Under the pieces are notes generated by a model. The model was not told the DNA's origin, did no database searches, and was given only the letters and a program-made list of their open reading frames with translations. A program made the translations under genes and the position numbers. From positions 1 through 15,127 of the forward strand of contig JAFYIW010000148.1 of NCBI GenBank assembly GCA_017538465.1: a stretch of 15,127 nucleotides of DNA, read 5' to 3'. Below, one piece after another: positions 1-6,819 of this stretch (the stretch's first letter is position 1; each line of letters starts with the position of its first letter). The DNA comes from Victivallales bacterium. Its GTDB lineage: Bacteria > Verrucomicrobiota > Lentisphaeria > Oligosphaerales > Oligosphaeraceae.

Positions 1-860
1 AACCTCGAACCTTCTTCCCCGGCCCAGATCTTCAAGTTCTGCATGGTCTCGCGGATATCGGCGGACTGCTGTTCGCCCTCGGGAATTTCGCGCTCGATGA
101 TGAACTCCTCGTGGAAGCCGATTTCCAGCAGACGCTTCACGAAGCGCGGGTAATTGACCATGCCCTGGCCGACCTGCGCCTCCAGGCCAAGATGCTTGCC
201 GTCGGTGGGCACGAAGCCGTCCTTCACATGGATGTTGTGGACATACTTGCCGAAGACATTCAGGGCGTCGATGGGATTGCCCTTGCCGTAGAGCAGCAGA
301 TTCGCGGGGTCGAGGTTGATGCCCAGGTTGTCCAGCCCCATTTCCTCAACGGCCTGAATCATCCGCAGCAGCGCGACGGGCGTCTCCTGTCCGGTCTCGA
401 ACCAGAAGCCGATGCCGAGGTGCTTGCAGTGAGCAGCCACGTCATAGATGGCGCAGCGGATGATGTCGAAATTGGCGTCGGTCATGTTCTCCGGGAGGAA
501 TCCGCAGTGGGTGATGATGGCCCGCACGCCGATGGCGGCGGCGAAGTCCGCCCCGCGCTTGAGCTCCAGCACGCGGTGCTGGCGGTGGTCCTCCGGCACC
601 AGCCCCATCGTCACCGGCCCCTCGGTGAAATTCCAGCAGACCAGCCCGCTGTAGCCGGCCCAGACGGCCGATGGCGCGACCTGGAGGTCCTTCATCTGCT
701 GCTTGATGCACGCGACCTTGCCGTCAAAATCGTCGTCGTAGAATTTCGCGTTCCAGTTGCAGACCTGACAGGTGTTCAGGCCGAACTTGACCAGTTTCTC
801 GAAGAGATTCCGGTAGTTCCCCTCGTGCATTCCGATGATGGTGCCGATTTTCAGTGTCAT
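1..860 (-). CDS. Sugar phosphate isomerase/epimerase, TIM-barrel family (3' end outside window)
   Basis: The leftward reading frame starts at the ATG at 858-860 and stays open to the window edge, giving 286 residues without a stop. It has the xylose-isomerase-like TIM-barrel pattern: FWFETGQ near residue 155 (Glu155), GINLDPANLL near 184 (Asp184), VHNIHVKDGF near 208-216, and a late IIEREIP (Glu256). In this family such Glu, Asp, His and Glu residues bind a divalent metal used to isomerise or epimerise sugars or inositol-like compounds. Family members are usually 270-300 residues, so only the tail is probably missing. The substrate cannot be read from the sequence. No signal peptide is seen, so it is probably cytoplasmic. 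No clear Shine-Dalgarno lies before the ATG. It diverges from the yebC-like gene across 243 bp. The long opposite-strand frame over the same bases is only a shadow. Confidence 0.88.
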   Translation of the reverse strand, partial: MTLKIGTIIGMHEGNYRNLFEKLVKFGLNTCQVCNWNAKFYDDDFDGKVACIKQQMKDLQVAPSAVWAGYSGLVCWNFTEGPVTMGLVPEDHRQHRVLELKRGADFAAAIGVRAIITHCGFLPENMTDANFDIIRCAIYDVAAHCKHLGIGFWFETGQETPVALLRMIQAVEEMGLDNLGINLDPANLLLYGKGNPIDALNVFGKYVHNIHVKDGFVPTDGKHLGLEAQVGQGMVNYPRFVKRLLEIGFHEEFIIEREIPEGEQQSADIRETMQNLKIWAGEEGSR

Positions 861-1103
861 GGTGGAGTTTTCCAAATGGATTGTTGGGGTGAAAAAGCAA
901 CGGAGCAAATATAACCTCTGCGGCGGGCTCCAACCATTGGAAATGCAGAAATCTCGCGCGATGACTGGCAAAAATGCATTAAGCATATAAATTTAAAAGC
1001 GACATCAAACGCCCGGAAGTCTGGCGGCGGAAAAGCATCGCCCGGCCGGGTTTTCGCACGTCATTTTTCCACAGCACCCCCACAACAGGAGTTCCATTCT
1101 CGT
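861..1103. promoter_or_regulatory. Divergent intergenic region with possible promoters
   Basis: These 243 bases separate two divergent genes and should hold both promoters. The AT-rich part around 970-1000 contains TATAAA at 986-991, a possible -10 box for the rightward gene, inside the small palindromic stretch ATGCATTAAGCATA. The only -35 candidate, ATGACT at 961-966, is weak and spaced 19 bp away. A CCCGGCCGGG palindrome followed by TTTT lies near 1041-1055. No gene or RNA is recognisable here. The promoter assignment is tentative. Confidence 0.3.
1087..1091 (+). promoter_or_regulatory. Shine-Dalgarno site of the yebC-family gene
   Basis: AGGAG lies 12 bases before the ATG at 1104. The spacing is a little long. 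It is one of only three convincing ribosome binding sites seen in the window, and it supports the chosen start. Confidence 0.55.
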
Positions 1104-1874
1104 ATGTCAGGACACAATAAATGGTCTTCCATCAAGCACAAGAAGGGCGCGGCTGACGCCAAGCGCGGCGCCATCTTCTCCCGCGTCTCCAAGGAAATCA
1201 TCCAGGCTGCCCGCGAAGGCGGCGGAGACCCGGCTTTGAACGCCCGTCTGCGCACCGCCGTCGCCGCGGCCAAGGCCGCCAATATGCCGAACGACAATAT
1301 CGACCGCGCCATCAAGAAGGGCACGGGTGCGCTCGGCGGCGCCGCGATCGAGGAATTCACCTACGAAGGCATCGCCGCCGGCGGCATCTCGGTCATCGTC
1401 AATTGCATGTCCGACAACAAGAACCGCTGCGCGGCGGACATCCGCTCCTTCTTCACCCGCCACAACTGCAAGATGGCCTCCTCGGGCGCCGTCTCCTACA
1501 AGTTCAAGCGCAAGAGCCGCTTCGTGCTTGAAGGCGACTGGGCCGACGAGGACAAGCTCATGGAGCTCTTCCTGGAGAACGACGCCGACGTGGACGACAT
1601 CCAGGTCGATGACGGCACTGCCGAAATCACCGCCGCCCCGGACGCCTTCGCCAAGATCGTCGCCATCTTCGAGGAAAAAGGCATCACGCCCACCGAGTCC
1701 TCCATCGCGATGGTCCCCGACACCATGACCGAAGTCACCGAACTCAACGTCGCCAAGTCCGTCCAGAAGTTCATCGATGTCCTTGAGGAATACGACGACT
1801 GCCAGGCGGTCTATACCGACATGGAACTCTCCGACGCCGTGGCCGAACAGCTCGCCGCCGAGGACGAGGAGTAA
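1104..1874 (+). CDS. yebC: YebC/PmpR/TACO1-family regulator, 256 aa
   Basis: The protein opens with the family hallmark MSGHNKWSSIKHKKGAADAK and continues with FSRVSKEIIQAAREGGGDP, ARLRTAVAAAKAANMPNDNI and the YEGIAAGG stretch, followed by two further alpha/beta domains and an acidic C-terminus (AAEDEE). The length of about 250 residues and three-domain layout are full-size for the family. Members act in the cytoplasm. They were first described as DNA-binding transcription regulators, and members of the family (mitochondrial TACO1, bacterial YebC) have since been linked to translation, including through difficult peptide stretches. The gene stands alone here and is not beside ruvC or ruvAB, a common neighbourhood for yebC, so context adds little. 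It starts at ATG with an upstream AGGAG and ends just before a hairpin terminator. Confidence 0.96.
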   Translation: MSGHNKWSSIKHKKGAADAKRGAIFSRVSKEIIQAAREGGGDPALNARLRTAVAAAKAANMPNDNIDRAIKKGTGALGGAAIEEFTYEGIAAGGISVIVNCMSDNKNRCAADIRSFFTRHNCKMASSGAVSYKFKRKSRFVLEGDWADEDKLMELFLENDADVDDIQVDDGTAEITAAPDAFAKIVAIFEEKGITPTESSIAMVPDTMTEVTELNVAKSVQKFIDVLEEYDDCQAVYTDMELSDAVAEQLAAEDEE

Positions 1875-1901
1875 CGCTTCTTCCCCCATTCCACGCCTCA
1901 C

Positions 1902-1938
1902 ACCACCCCGGCTGGCAGTTTGCCCTGACCGGGGTGGT
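1902..1938 (+). terminator. Rho-independent terminator after the yebC-family gene
   Basis: ACCACCCCGG (1902-1911) pairs perfectly with CCGGGGTGGT (1929-1938) around a 17-base loop, followed by the T-rich TGTCTTT. It begins 27 bases after the stop codon, as expected for an intrinsic terminator that separates this gene from cstA. Confidence 0.75.
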
Positions 1939-1972
1939 TGTCTTTGACGGGAAAAGGGAACTGCGAGGCTAG

Positions 1973-2000
1973 CAATTACGCATTACGAATTACAAATTAC
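1973..2000 (+). repeat. Four tandem heptanucleotides abutting the cstA start
   Basis: CAATTAC, GCATTAC, GAATTAC and AAATTAC lie head to tail with an exact period of seven and consensus NMATTAC. One base separates them from the cstA ATG at 2002. No Shine-Dalgarno is present, so the repeats occupy the position where one would sit. Comparable heptads occur before three other genes in the window. Confidence 0.85.
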
Positions 2001-2001
2001 C

Positions 2002-3696
2002 ATGAACACCGCACTTCTTCTGGTTGGCAGCGTCGTCTATTTCCTGCTGGCATTCTTCATCTACGGGAAATTCCTGGACAGGACTTTCGGCATGGACGGT
2101 TCGCGCGTGTGCCCTTCCAAGGCCCTCCAGGACGGCGTGGACTATGTCCCCGCGCACCCGGCGGTGCTCTTCGGGCATCACTTCGCCTCGATTGCGGGCG
2201 CCGGTCCCATCGTGGGCCCCGTGCTGGCCGCCAAGTTCGGCTGGATGCCCGCGTTGCTGTGGATTCTGCTGGGATGCGTGTTCGTGGGCGCGATGCACGA
2301 CTTCGCGGCGATGTTCCTCTCCGTGCGCAACCAGGGCCGCAGCATCGCGTATGTCATTGAGAAGGAGCTGGGTTACGCCGGACGCCAGATCTTCATCTTC
2401 TTCTGCCTGGCCACGCTGCTGCTGGTGGTGACGGTCTTCACCACGCAGGTGGCGGACGGCTTCATCGCGAACCCCGCCGTGGCTACCGCCTCGGTGCTCT
2501 TCATCCTGCTGGCGCCGGTCTTCGGGGTGATCATCAACCAGAAGCTCCTGAGCCTGGTGGAGGCCACGCTGATTTTCGTGCCGCTGATGTTCATCCTCAT
2601 CTGGCTAGGCACGCTGATTCCGCTGGACCTGGTGAAGCTGCTCGGCGTGGAAAAGGACACCGCCCGCCTCATCTGGATTCTCGTGCTGCTCTACTACGCC
2701 TTCATCGCTTCCACGATTCCCGTGTGGTTCCTGCTCCAGCCGCGCGATTACCTCAACAGCTACCTGCTCTACGCGATGATGATTCTGGGCATCGGCGGAG
2801 TGGTCTTCTCCCGCCTGCCCCTCCAGCTGCCCGCCGTGCATCTCACCGAAGGCACCAGCATGATTCCCGACGTGCTCCCGTTGCTCTTCGTGACCATCGC
2901 CTGCGGCGCCTGCAGCGGCTTCCACGCGCTGGTCGCCTCCGGAACCTCCTCCAAGCAGATTGACAACGAGAAGAGCATCCGCGCCGTCGGCTATGGCGGG
3001 ATGCTCCTGGAGGGCGTGCTGGCCGTCATCGCCATCTGCGCCGTTGGCTATTTGTCGCCCCAGCAGTTCTCCGCGCAAGCCGCCAGCGTGCCGCCCGCCA
3101 TCCAGTTCGCCCAGGGCGTGGGGCATTTCGTGACCGCGCTGGGCATCCCCTACGAGGTCGGCGCGACCTTCATCTCGCTGGCCATCTCCGCCTTCATGCT
3201 CACCAGCCTGGACACCGCCACCCGACTGGCACGATTCCTCTGGCAGGAACTCATCATGCCACGTGCAGACGACACCCGCCGCCCGCCCGAACCCGCACCC
3301 GGTGCCAAGACCCGCGCCATCCGCTTCCTCTCCAACCGCTGGGTCGCCACCATCGCCATCGTGGTGCTGGCGTTTATTCTTGCCAAGAGCGGTGACGGCG
3401 CGGCCATCTGGCCGGTCTTCGGCTCCGCCAACCAGCTCATGGCCGCCATGACGCTCCTGGGCATCACTCTCTATCTCCTGCGCAACCGACTGCGCTGGCT
3501 CTTCGCCTTCTTCCCGATGCTCTTCATGCTCGTGGTCTCGGTCTGGGCGCTGATCAATCTGCTGATCACCAACTACCGCAAGGCAAACTGGATGCTCTTC
3601 AGCGTCGGAGCATTCCTCCTGGTGATGGCCGTCCTCCTGGCCGCCTTTGCAGGTCGTGCGCTGCTTAAACAGGAAAAGTCACCCGCCACGAAATAA
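2002..3696 (+). CDS. cstA: CstA-family carbon starvation transporter, 564 aa
   Basis: This is a very hydrophobic inner-membrane protein with many predicted membrane spans. It contains the CstA hallmark LFGHHFASIAGAGPIVGP at residues 56-73, followed by FVGAMHDFAAM near 94-104. Other family-like segments are ITIACGACSGFHALVASG-type sequence around residues 298-315 (read here as VTIACGACSGFHALVASG) and SLDTATRLARFLWQE near 403-417. CstA and its relative BtsT/YjiY import peptides or pyruvate when carbon is scarce. Enterobacterial members are about 700 residues, so this belongs to the shorter form found in many bacteria. The exact substrate is not visible. The gene is apparently monocistronic, with a terminator-like hairpin before it and a complex hairpin region after it. 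The start is the first ATG in frame and has heptad repeats, not a ribosome binding site, before it. Confidence 0.94.
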   Translation: MNTALLLVGSVVYFLLAFFIYGKFLDRTFGMDGSRVCPSKALQDGVDYVPAHPAVLFGHHFASIAGAGPIVGPVLAAKFGWMPALLWILLGCVFVGAMHDFAAMFLSVRNQGRSIAYVIEKELGYAGRQIFIFFCLATLLLVVTVFTTQVADGFIANPAVATASVLFILLAPVFGVIINQKLLSLVEATLIFVPLMFILIWLGTLIPLDLVKLLGVEKDTARLIWILVLLYYAFIASTIPVWFLLQPRDYLNSYLLYAMMILGIGGVVFSRLPLQLPAVHLTEGTSMIPDVLPLLFVTIACGACSGFHALVASGTSSKQIDNEKSIRAVGYGGMLLEGVLAVIAICAVGYLSPQQFSAQAASVPPAIQFAQGVGHFVTALGIPYEVGATFISLAISAFMLTSLDTATRLARFLWQELIMPRADDTRRPPEPAPGAKTRAIRFLSNRWVATIAIVVLAFILAKSGDGAAIWPVFGSANQLMAAMTLLGITLYLLRNRLRWLFAFFPMLFMLVVSVWALINLLITNYRKANWMLFSVGAFLLVMAVLLAAFAGRALLKQEKSPATK

Positions 3697-3738
3697 CCTT
3701 GCGGCATGATGACCTCGGCCCTCCCTGCCTAGCCGGAC

Positions 3739-3756
3739 GCAGCCCCGCAGGGCTGC
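3739..3756. terminator. Hairpin downstream of cstA
   Basis: GCAGCCC (3739-3745) and GGGCTGC (3750-3756) form a perfect 7-bp stem with a CGCA loop, 42 bases after the cstA stop. No clear U-run follows on either strand. It may be a weak terminator, an mRNA 3' end stabiliser or a palindromic repeat unit. Confidence 0.45.
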
Positions 3757-3805
3757 TCCTCGCCGTTCTCCCACAAAACGCCGACGCGAGTGTGCCAGGC
3801 GACTG

Positions 3806-3833
3806 ACTGCGGCCAAGCCCGCATTGCCGCAGT
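3806..3833. repeat. Inverted repeat in the cstA-guaA convergent gap
   Basis: ACTGCGGC (3806-3813) pairs perfectly with GCCGCAGT (3826-3833) around a 12-base loop. Flanking CCAGG near 3796 and CCTGG near 3853 could extend it to a larger cruciform. It is the second of three hairpins in this gap and looks like a dispersed palindromic element, but no second copy is present in the window. Confidence 0.5.
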
Positions 3834-3884
3834 CTGTGCCAAGCCGGTTGACACCTGGCCAATATTTATTGAAAACCAAGACGC

Positions 3885-3931
3885 AAGGCCTGTAGGTCCT
3901 TAGGCAACAGGCCTTCAGGACCTCAGGCCTT
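3885..3931. terminator. Bidirectional terminator-like hairpin between convergent genes
   Basis: The arm at 3885-3900 (AAGGCCTGTAGGTCCT) pairs with 3917-3931 (AGGACCTCAGGCCTT) to make 15 base pairs with one bulged T. The loop holds CAGGCCTT at 3908-3915, which can also pair with 3885-3892, so two alternative folds compete. A T-rich tract follows on the plus strand (AACTTTCCCTTTTG), and TTGGTTTTC follows on the minus strand. It could therefore end both cstA and the leftward synthetase gene. Confidence 0.65.
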
Positions 3932-3969
3932 AAATTAACTTTCCCTTTTGCCTTTCGACACCGAAGTAG

Positions 3970-4947
3970 CTATTCCCACTCGATGGTGCCGGTGGGTTTG
4001 GGGGTCACGTCGTAGAGGACGCGGTTCACGCCGGGGACCTCGGCGGTGATGCGGGCGGTGATTTTGCCCAGGAGGTCGTAGGGAATCGGCTCGACGGTCG
4101 CGCTCATGGCGTCACGGGTGTTGACCGCACGGATGACGACGGGCCAGTCGTAGCTGCGCAAGCCCTCCTTCACGCCGGTGGACTTGAAGTCCGGCACGAT
4201 GGTGAAGTACTGCCAGACCTTGCCCGCCAGGCCCGCGTTCGCGAACTCCTCGCGCAGAATCGCGTCGGACTCGCGGACAGCCTCCAGGCGGTCGCGAGTG
4301 ATGGCGCCCACACAGCGCACGCCCAGGCCGGGACCCGGGAAGGGCTGGCGATAGACCATGTTGTCCGGCAGACCGAGGGCCTTGCCGACCACGCGTACCT
4401 CGTCCTTGAAGAGCAGCTTGATGGGCTCGACGAGTTTGAAATTCAGGTCGTCGGGCAGCCCGCCGACATTGTGGTGGCTCTTCACGGGGCCGCTCTCCAG
4501 GATGTCGGGATAGATGGTGCCCTGCGCCAGGAACTCGATGCCGTCCAGTTTCTTGGCCTCCTCGGCGAAGACGTCGATGAACTCCTTGCCGATGATCTTG
4601 CGCTTCTTTTCGGGGTCGGCGACGCCGGCCAGCTTGTCCAGGAAGCGGTCCACCGCATCGACATAGATGAGGTTGGCCTTCATCTGGTTGCGGAAGACTT
4701 CGATGACCTGCTCCGGCTCGCCCTTGCGCAGAAGACCATGGTTCACGTGCACGCAGACCAACTGGTTGCCAATCGCCTTGATGAGCAGCGCGGCGACGAC
4801 CGAGGAGTCCACGCCGCCGGAGAGCGCCAGCAGGACTTTCTTGTCGCCGATGGTGCTGCGCAGTTCGGCGAGTTGTTCGTTGATGAAGGCTTCGGCGAGC
4901 GCGGGGGTGGTGATGCGCTCCATGTTTTCAGGACGACGATCTGCCAT
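3970..4947 (-). CDS. GMP synthase ATP-pyrophosphatase subunit without a glutaminase domain, 325 aa
   Basis: This is the synthetase half of GMP synthase, which adenylates XMP and aminates it to GMP. The PP-loop SGGVDSS is at residues 43-49, followed by VNHGLLRKGEPE, IIGKEFIDVF, FLAQGTIYPD, KSHHNVGGLP, FKDEVRVVG and RQPFPGPGLGVR. It ends in the GuaA dimerisation domain with the typical TIEWE terminus. The class-I amidotransferase domain present in the other guaA of this window (9771-11306) is absent, and no remnant of it lies upstream in the 237-bp gap. Archaea split GMP synthase into two such subunits. This protein may therefore use free ammonia or a glutaminase partner encoded elsewhere. Its C-terminal part (FKSTGVKEGLRSYDWPV) differs clearly from the long paralogue, which suggests a separate lineage and not a recent duplication. 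An ATG at 4923 (residue 9) is an alternative start. Neither start has a Shine-Dalgarno. Confidence 0.9.
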   Translation of the reverse strand: MADRRPENMERITTPALAEAFINEQLAELRSTIGDKKVLLALSGGVDSSVVAALLIKAIGNQLVCVHVNHGLLRKGEPEQVIEVFRNQMKANLIYVDAVDRFLDKLAGVADPEKKRKIIGKEFIDVFAEEAKKLDGIEFLAQGTIYPDILESGPVKSHHNVGGLPDDLNFKLVEPIKLLFKDEVRVVGKALGLPDNMVYRQPFPGPGLGVRCVGAITRDRLEAVRESDAILREEFANAGLAGKVWQYFTIVPDFKSTGVKEGLRSYDWPVVIRAVNTRDAMSATVEPIPYDLLGKITARITAEVPGVNRVLYDVTPKPTGTIEWE

Positions 4948-4955
4948 AAAAATTT

Positions 4956-4984
4956 AAGGTTGAAAGGTTAAAGGTTAAAGTTGA
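4956..4984. repeat. Heptad repeats just before the short guaA-like gene
   Basis: Plus-strand AAGGTTG (4956-4962), one extra A, then AAGGTTA, AAGGTTA and AAGTTGA (4964-4984) run at period seven. They end eight bases upstream of the gene's start codon at 4947. Two exact copies of AAGGTGA follow at 5001-5014. AAGGTTA also occurs at 5084-5090 and in the leader of the nuclease gene at 15069-15075. Confidence 0.8.
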
Positions 4985-5025
4985 AGAGGCGGGGCTCTTT
5001 AAGGTGAAAGGTGAGAGAAAACGGG

Positions 5026-5081
5026 AGGGACGTGCTCCTGCCTTCGCCTGTCGGCTTCGGCACGGCGAGCCTGCACGCCCT
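5026..5081. repeat. Large imperfect palindrome between the hpt and short guaA-like genes
   Basis: AGGG(A)CGTGC at 5026-5035 pairs with GCACGCCCT at 5073-5081 with one bulged base. Inside it TCGCC (5044-5048) pairs with GGCGA (5064-5068). The structure is flanked on both sides by AAGGTGA/AAGGTTA heptads. This is the same heptad-palindrome-heptad plan seen at 15055-15127. The rest of the 4948-5184 gap shows no gene. Confidence 0.55.
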
Positions 5082-5184
5082 TCAAGGTTAAAGGAAAGAG
5101 GAGTTGAAAGGGAAAAGGGAACGGCTTGTCCGGCATAACATAATGTCAGGCCGCGATTTTTCCTGGACGGCAGCACGAGCCCCT

Positions 5185-5526
5185 TCATTTTGAGCAGATC
5201 CGTTCCAATTCGGCCTGTCCTTCGCGGATCGCCTGCACCAATGCGGTGCAGTCTGTCGGCGTGCGCGGACGGAGAATTTCCGTGAGTTCGGAAACCGGAT
5301 TGAAAAGCGGCGTCAGGGACAAATTCCCCAAGGCGCCCTTGAGGGCGTGAGCCGCCTCGAAGGCGGAATCCAAATCGCCGGCGTCCATCGCATCGAAAAG
5401 CTTCTGGAAATTGGCGTCTCCCGACACCTTCTTCACCAGGCGAAGATAAAATCCCTCGTTGTTCACACACCTTTGCAGCCCTTCCTGCACATTGGCGCCA
5501 AAGTCACTTAATTCCTTGATGGTCAT
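5185..5526 (-). CDS. Free-standing Hpt (histidine phosphotransfer) domain protein, 113 aa
   Basis: This is a small helical protein with the Hpt signature AAHALKGALGNL. The histidine at residue 60 is the expected phospho-acceptor, followed by the LKG and GN positions typical of the four-helix Hpt fold. The whole protein is just this domain, which is the usual size for a single-domain phosphotransfer protein such as YPD1 or HPt modules of hybrid kinases. It should shuttle phosphate between receiver aspartates in the cytoplasm. It is the last gene of a leftward set with the APC-histidine kinase-receiver fusion and a Ser/Thr kinase. The receiver of the fusion protein (Asp859) is the obvious donor. 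No response regulator that could take the phosphate onward is encoded in the window. The start has a strong ribosome binding site. Confidence 0.88.
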   Translation of the reverse strand: MTIKELSDFGANVQEGLQRCVNNEGFYLRLVKKVSGDANFQKLFDAMDAGDLDSAFEAAHALKGALGNLSLTPLFNPVSELTEILRPRTPTDCTALVQAIREGQAELERICSK

Positions 5527-5533
5527 CGCAAAA

Positions 5534-5539
5534 CTCCTT
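5534..5539 (-). promoter_or_regulatory. Strong Shine-Dalgarno of the hpt gene
   Basis: Read on the minus strand, AAGGAG lies seven bases before the ATG at 5526. It is the best ribosome binding site in the window and fixes the start of the Hpt gene. It suggests this small protein is translated more strongly than its two upstream partners, which lack such a site. Confidence 0.8.
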
Positions 5540-5600
5540 TTTGTATTGCAGTCTCTTTTTCCACCGACGACACTGCGCCCGCCGTCCTGAAATGGGACAA

Positions 5601-6773
5601 CTAGCCGAAGATGCTCCGCATGATTCTGCTCCAGAGGCTCTCCGGCTTCGCGGACACGGCAAGGCCGGCCATATACCTGCGCAGGTCCTCAGAAAGGTCA
5701 TCCACAGTCTGATAGCGCTCCTGGAGATCGTATGCGATAGCCTTTTGGATAATGGCCAGCAGAGACTTGTCGATTTTCCGATGGTAGAGGTGCTCGACGG
5801 GGGAAATCACCCCATTTCGGATATTCTCCATGCACTCCTTGTCGTCCTTTCCGTCAACGGCGGGCTGAAGGGTAACGACTTCCTGGAGAATCAAGCCGAG
5901 GGTAAAGATGTCCGACCGGAAGTCCAGCGGTTCATGGCGCAGCACCTCGGGGGCGAAATAGCGCGGAGTCCCCGAGAGGCCCTTGACCAGTTCAGGGGTT
6001 CCATCTTCGGCAAGGATCCTTCCGAGTCCCCAGTCCATCACAAAGACCTCCATGTATTTTCCGATCATGATGTTTTCCGGCTTAAGGTCGCGGTGAATCA
6101 CATGGCAGTGGTGGGCGTAGGAGATGGTGTCGCAGACCCGCAGGAAGATTTCCAGACGTTTTCGGAGCAACAAGTCCTCGTCGAATGCGTCGATGCCCCG
6201 AACGCGGTAATTCATGATGATGTTTCGCAGATACTCGCGCAGGGTCCGCCCGTTGACCAGTTTCATGACCAGGTGGATGCCGTTTTCATCATCGCGGAAC
6301 AAATCGTAGATCGGGATGATGCCGGGGTGGTCCAGCTGCGCGGTCACCTTTGCCTCCGCCACGAAGGAGCTCCACAGTTGCGCAATCTCCTTCGAGTCCA
6401 TCTTCAGGGACTTGATGGCGACAAGACGCCGCAGGTTCATGTCGCGGGCGATGGAGACCGTCGCGGTCCCCCCTTGGGCGAATGCCGTCAGGACCGCATA
6501 CTTCTTGTCGATTCTCTCCAGGGGGAATTCCAGCTCCGAGGAGACATCCAGCTCCGAGCTGATGTACGGGTTGATGTTCACTCCCCCGACGAGGTCTTCA
6601 ATCTCCCGCTTCCCCGTGGCGGCACGGCTGACGGCCTTGCCCGCTGACCTCACGCCGCTGCCCGTCGGCATGCCATCGGGCATGGCAACGACGATGGTCC
6701 GATTCATGCCGGCTCCAGCATCGTCACCCGTTTCCAGGAATGTGGTCGGCTCGTATGATGTTTCGGTGCTCAT
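5601..6773 (-). CDS. Hanks-type serine/threonine protein kinase, 390 aa, soluble
   Basis: The kinase domain spans about residues 90-370. It shows a glycine loop AQGGTATV near 99-106, VAIK with Lys121, the helix-C Glu140 (FVAEAKVTAQLDHPGI), the catalytic loop HRDLKPEN at 227-234, DWG at 247-249 where most kinases have DFG, and GTPRYFAPE near 268-276. All catalytic residues are present, so it should be active. The glycine loop is less regular than the usual GxGxxG. The first 90 residues are low-complexity, rich in Thr, Ser, Gly and acidic residues, and include the duplication SSELDVSSELE. No membrane segment or sensor domain is seen, unlike PknB-type receptors, so input may come from its neighbours. 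I chose the ATG at 6773. The frame extends to a TTG at 6800, also without a ribosome binding site. It lies 46 bases behind the fusion histidine kinase and 74 bases before hpt. Confidence 0.93.
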   Translation of the reverse strand: MSTETSYEPTTFLETGDDAGAGMNRTIVVAMPDGMPTGSGVRSAGKAVSRAATGKREIEDLVGGVNINPYISSELDVSSELEFPLERIDKKYAVLTAFAQGGTATVSIARDMNLRRLVAIKSLKMDSKEIAQLWSSFVAEAKVTAQLDHPGIIPIYDLFRDDENGIHLVMKLVNGRTLREYLRNIIMNYRVRGIDAFDEDLLLRKRLEIFLRVCDTISYAHHCHVIHRDLKPENIMIGKYMEVFVMDWGLGRILAEDGTPELVKGLSGTPRYFAPEVLRHEPLDFRSDIFTLGLILQEVVTLQPAVDGKDDKECMENIRNGVISPVEHLYHRKIDKSLLAIIQKAIAYDLQERYQTVDDLSEDLRRYMAGLAVSAKPESLWSRIMRSIFG

Positions 6774-6819
6774 GCGGAGAAGAAACTGCTCTGGACGCAA
6801 CCGCGTCAGAAAAGACCGC

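Noticed and set aside
111..914. Open frame of 267 codons on the plus strand
   Set aside because: The minus strand encodes a clear sugar isomerase here; the plus frame has no family features.
5541..6647. Open frame of 368 codons on the plus strand
   Set aside because: It is antisense to the Ser/Thr kinase, whose motifs are unambiguous, and shows no family features.
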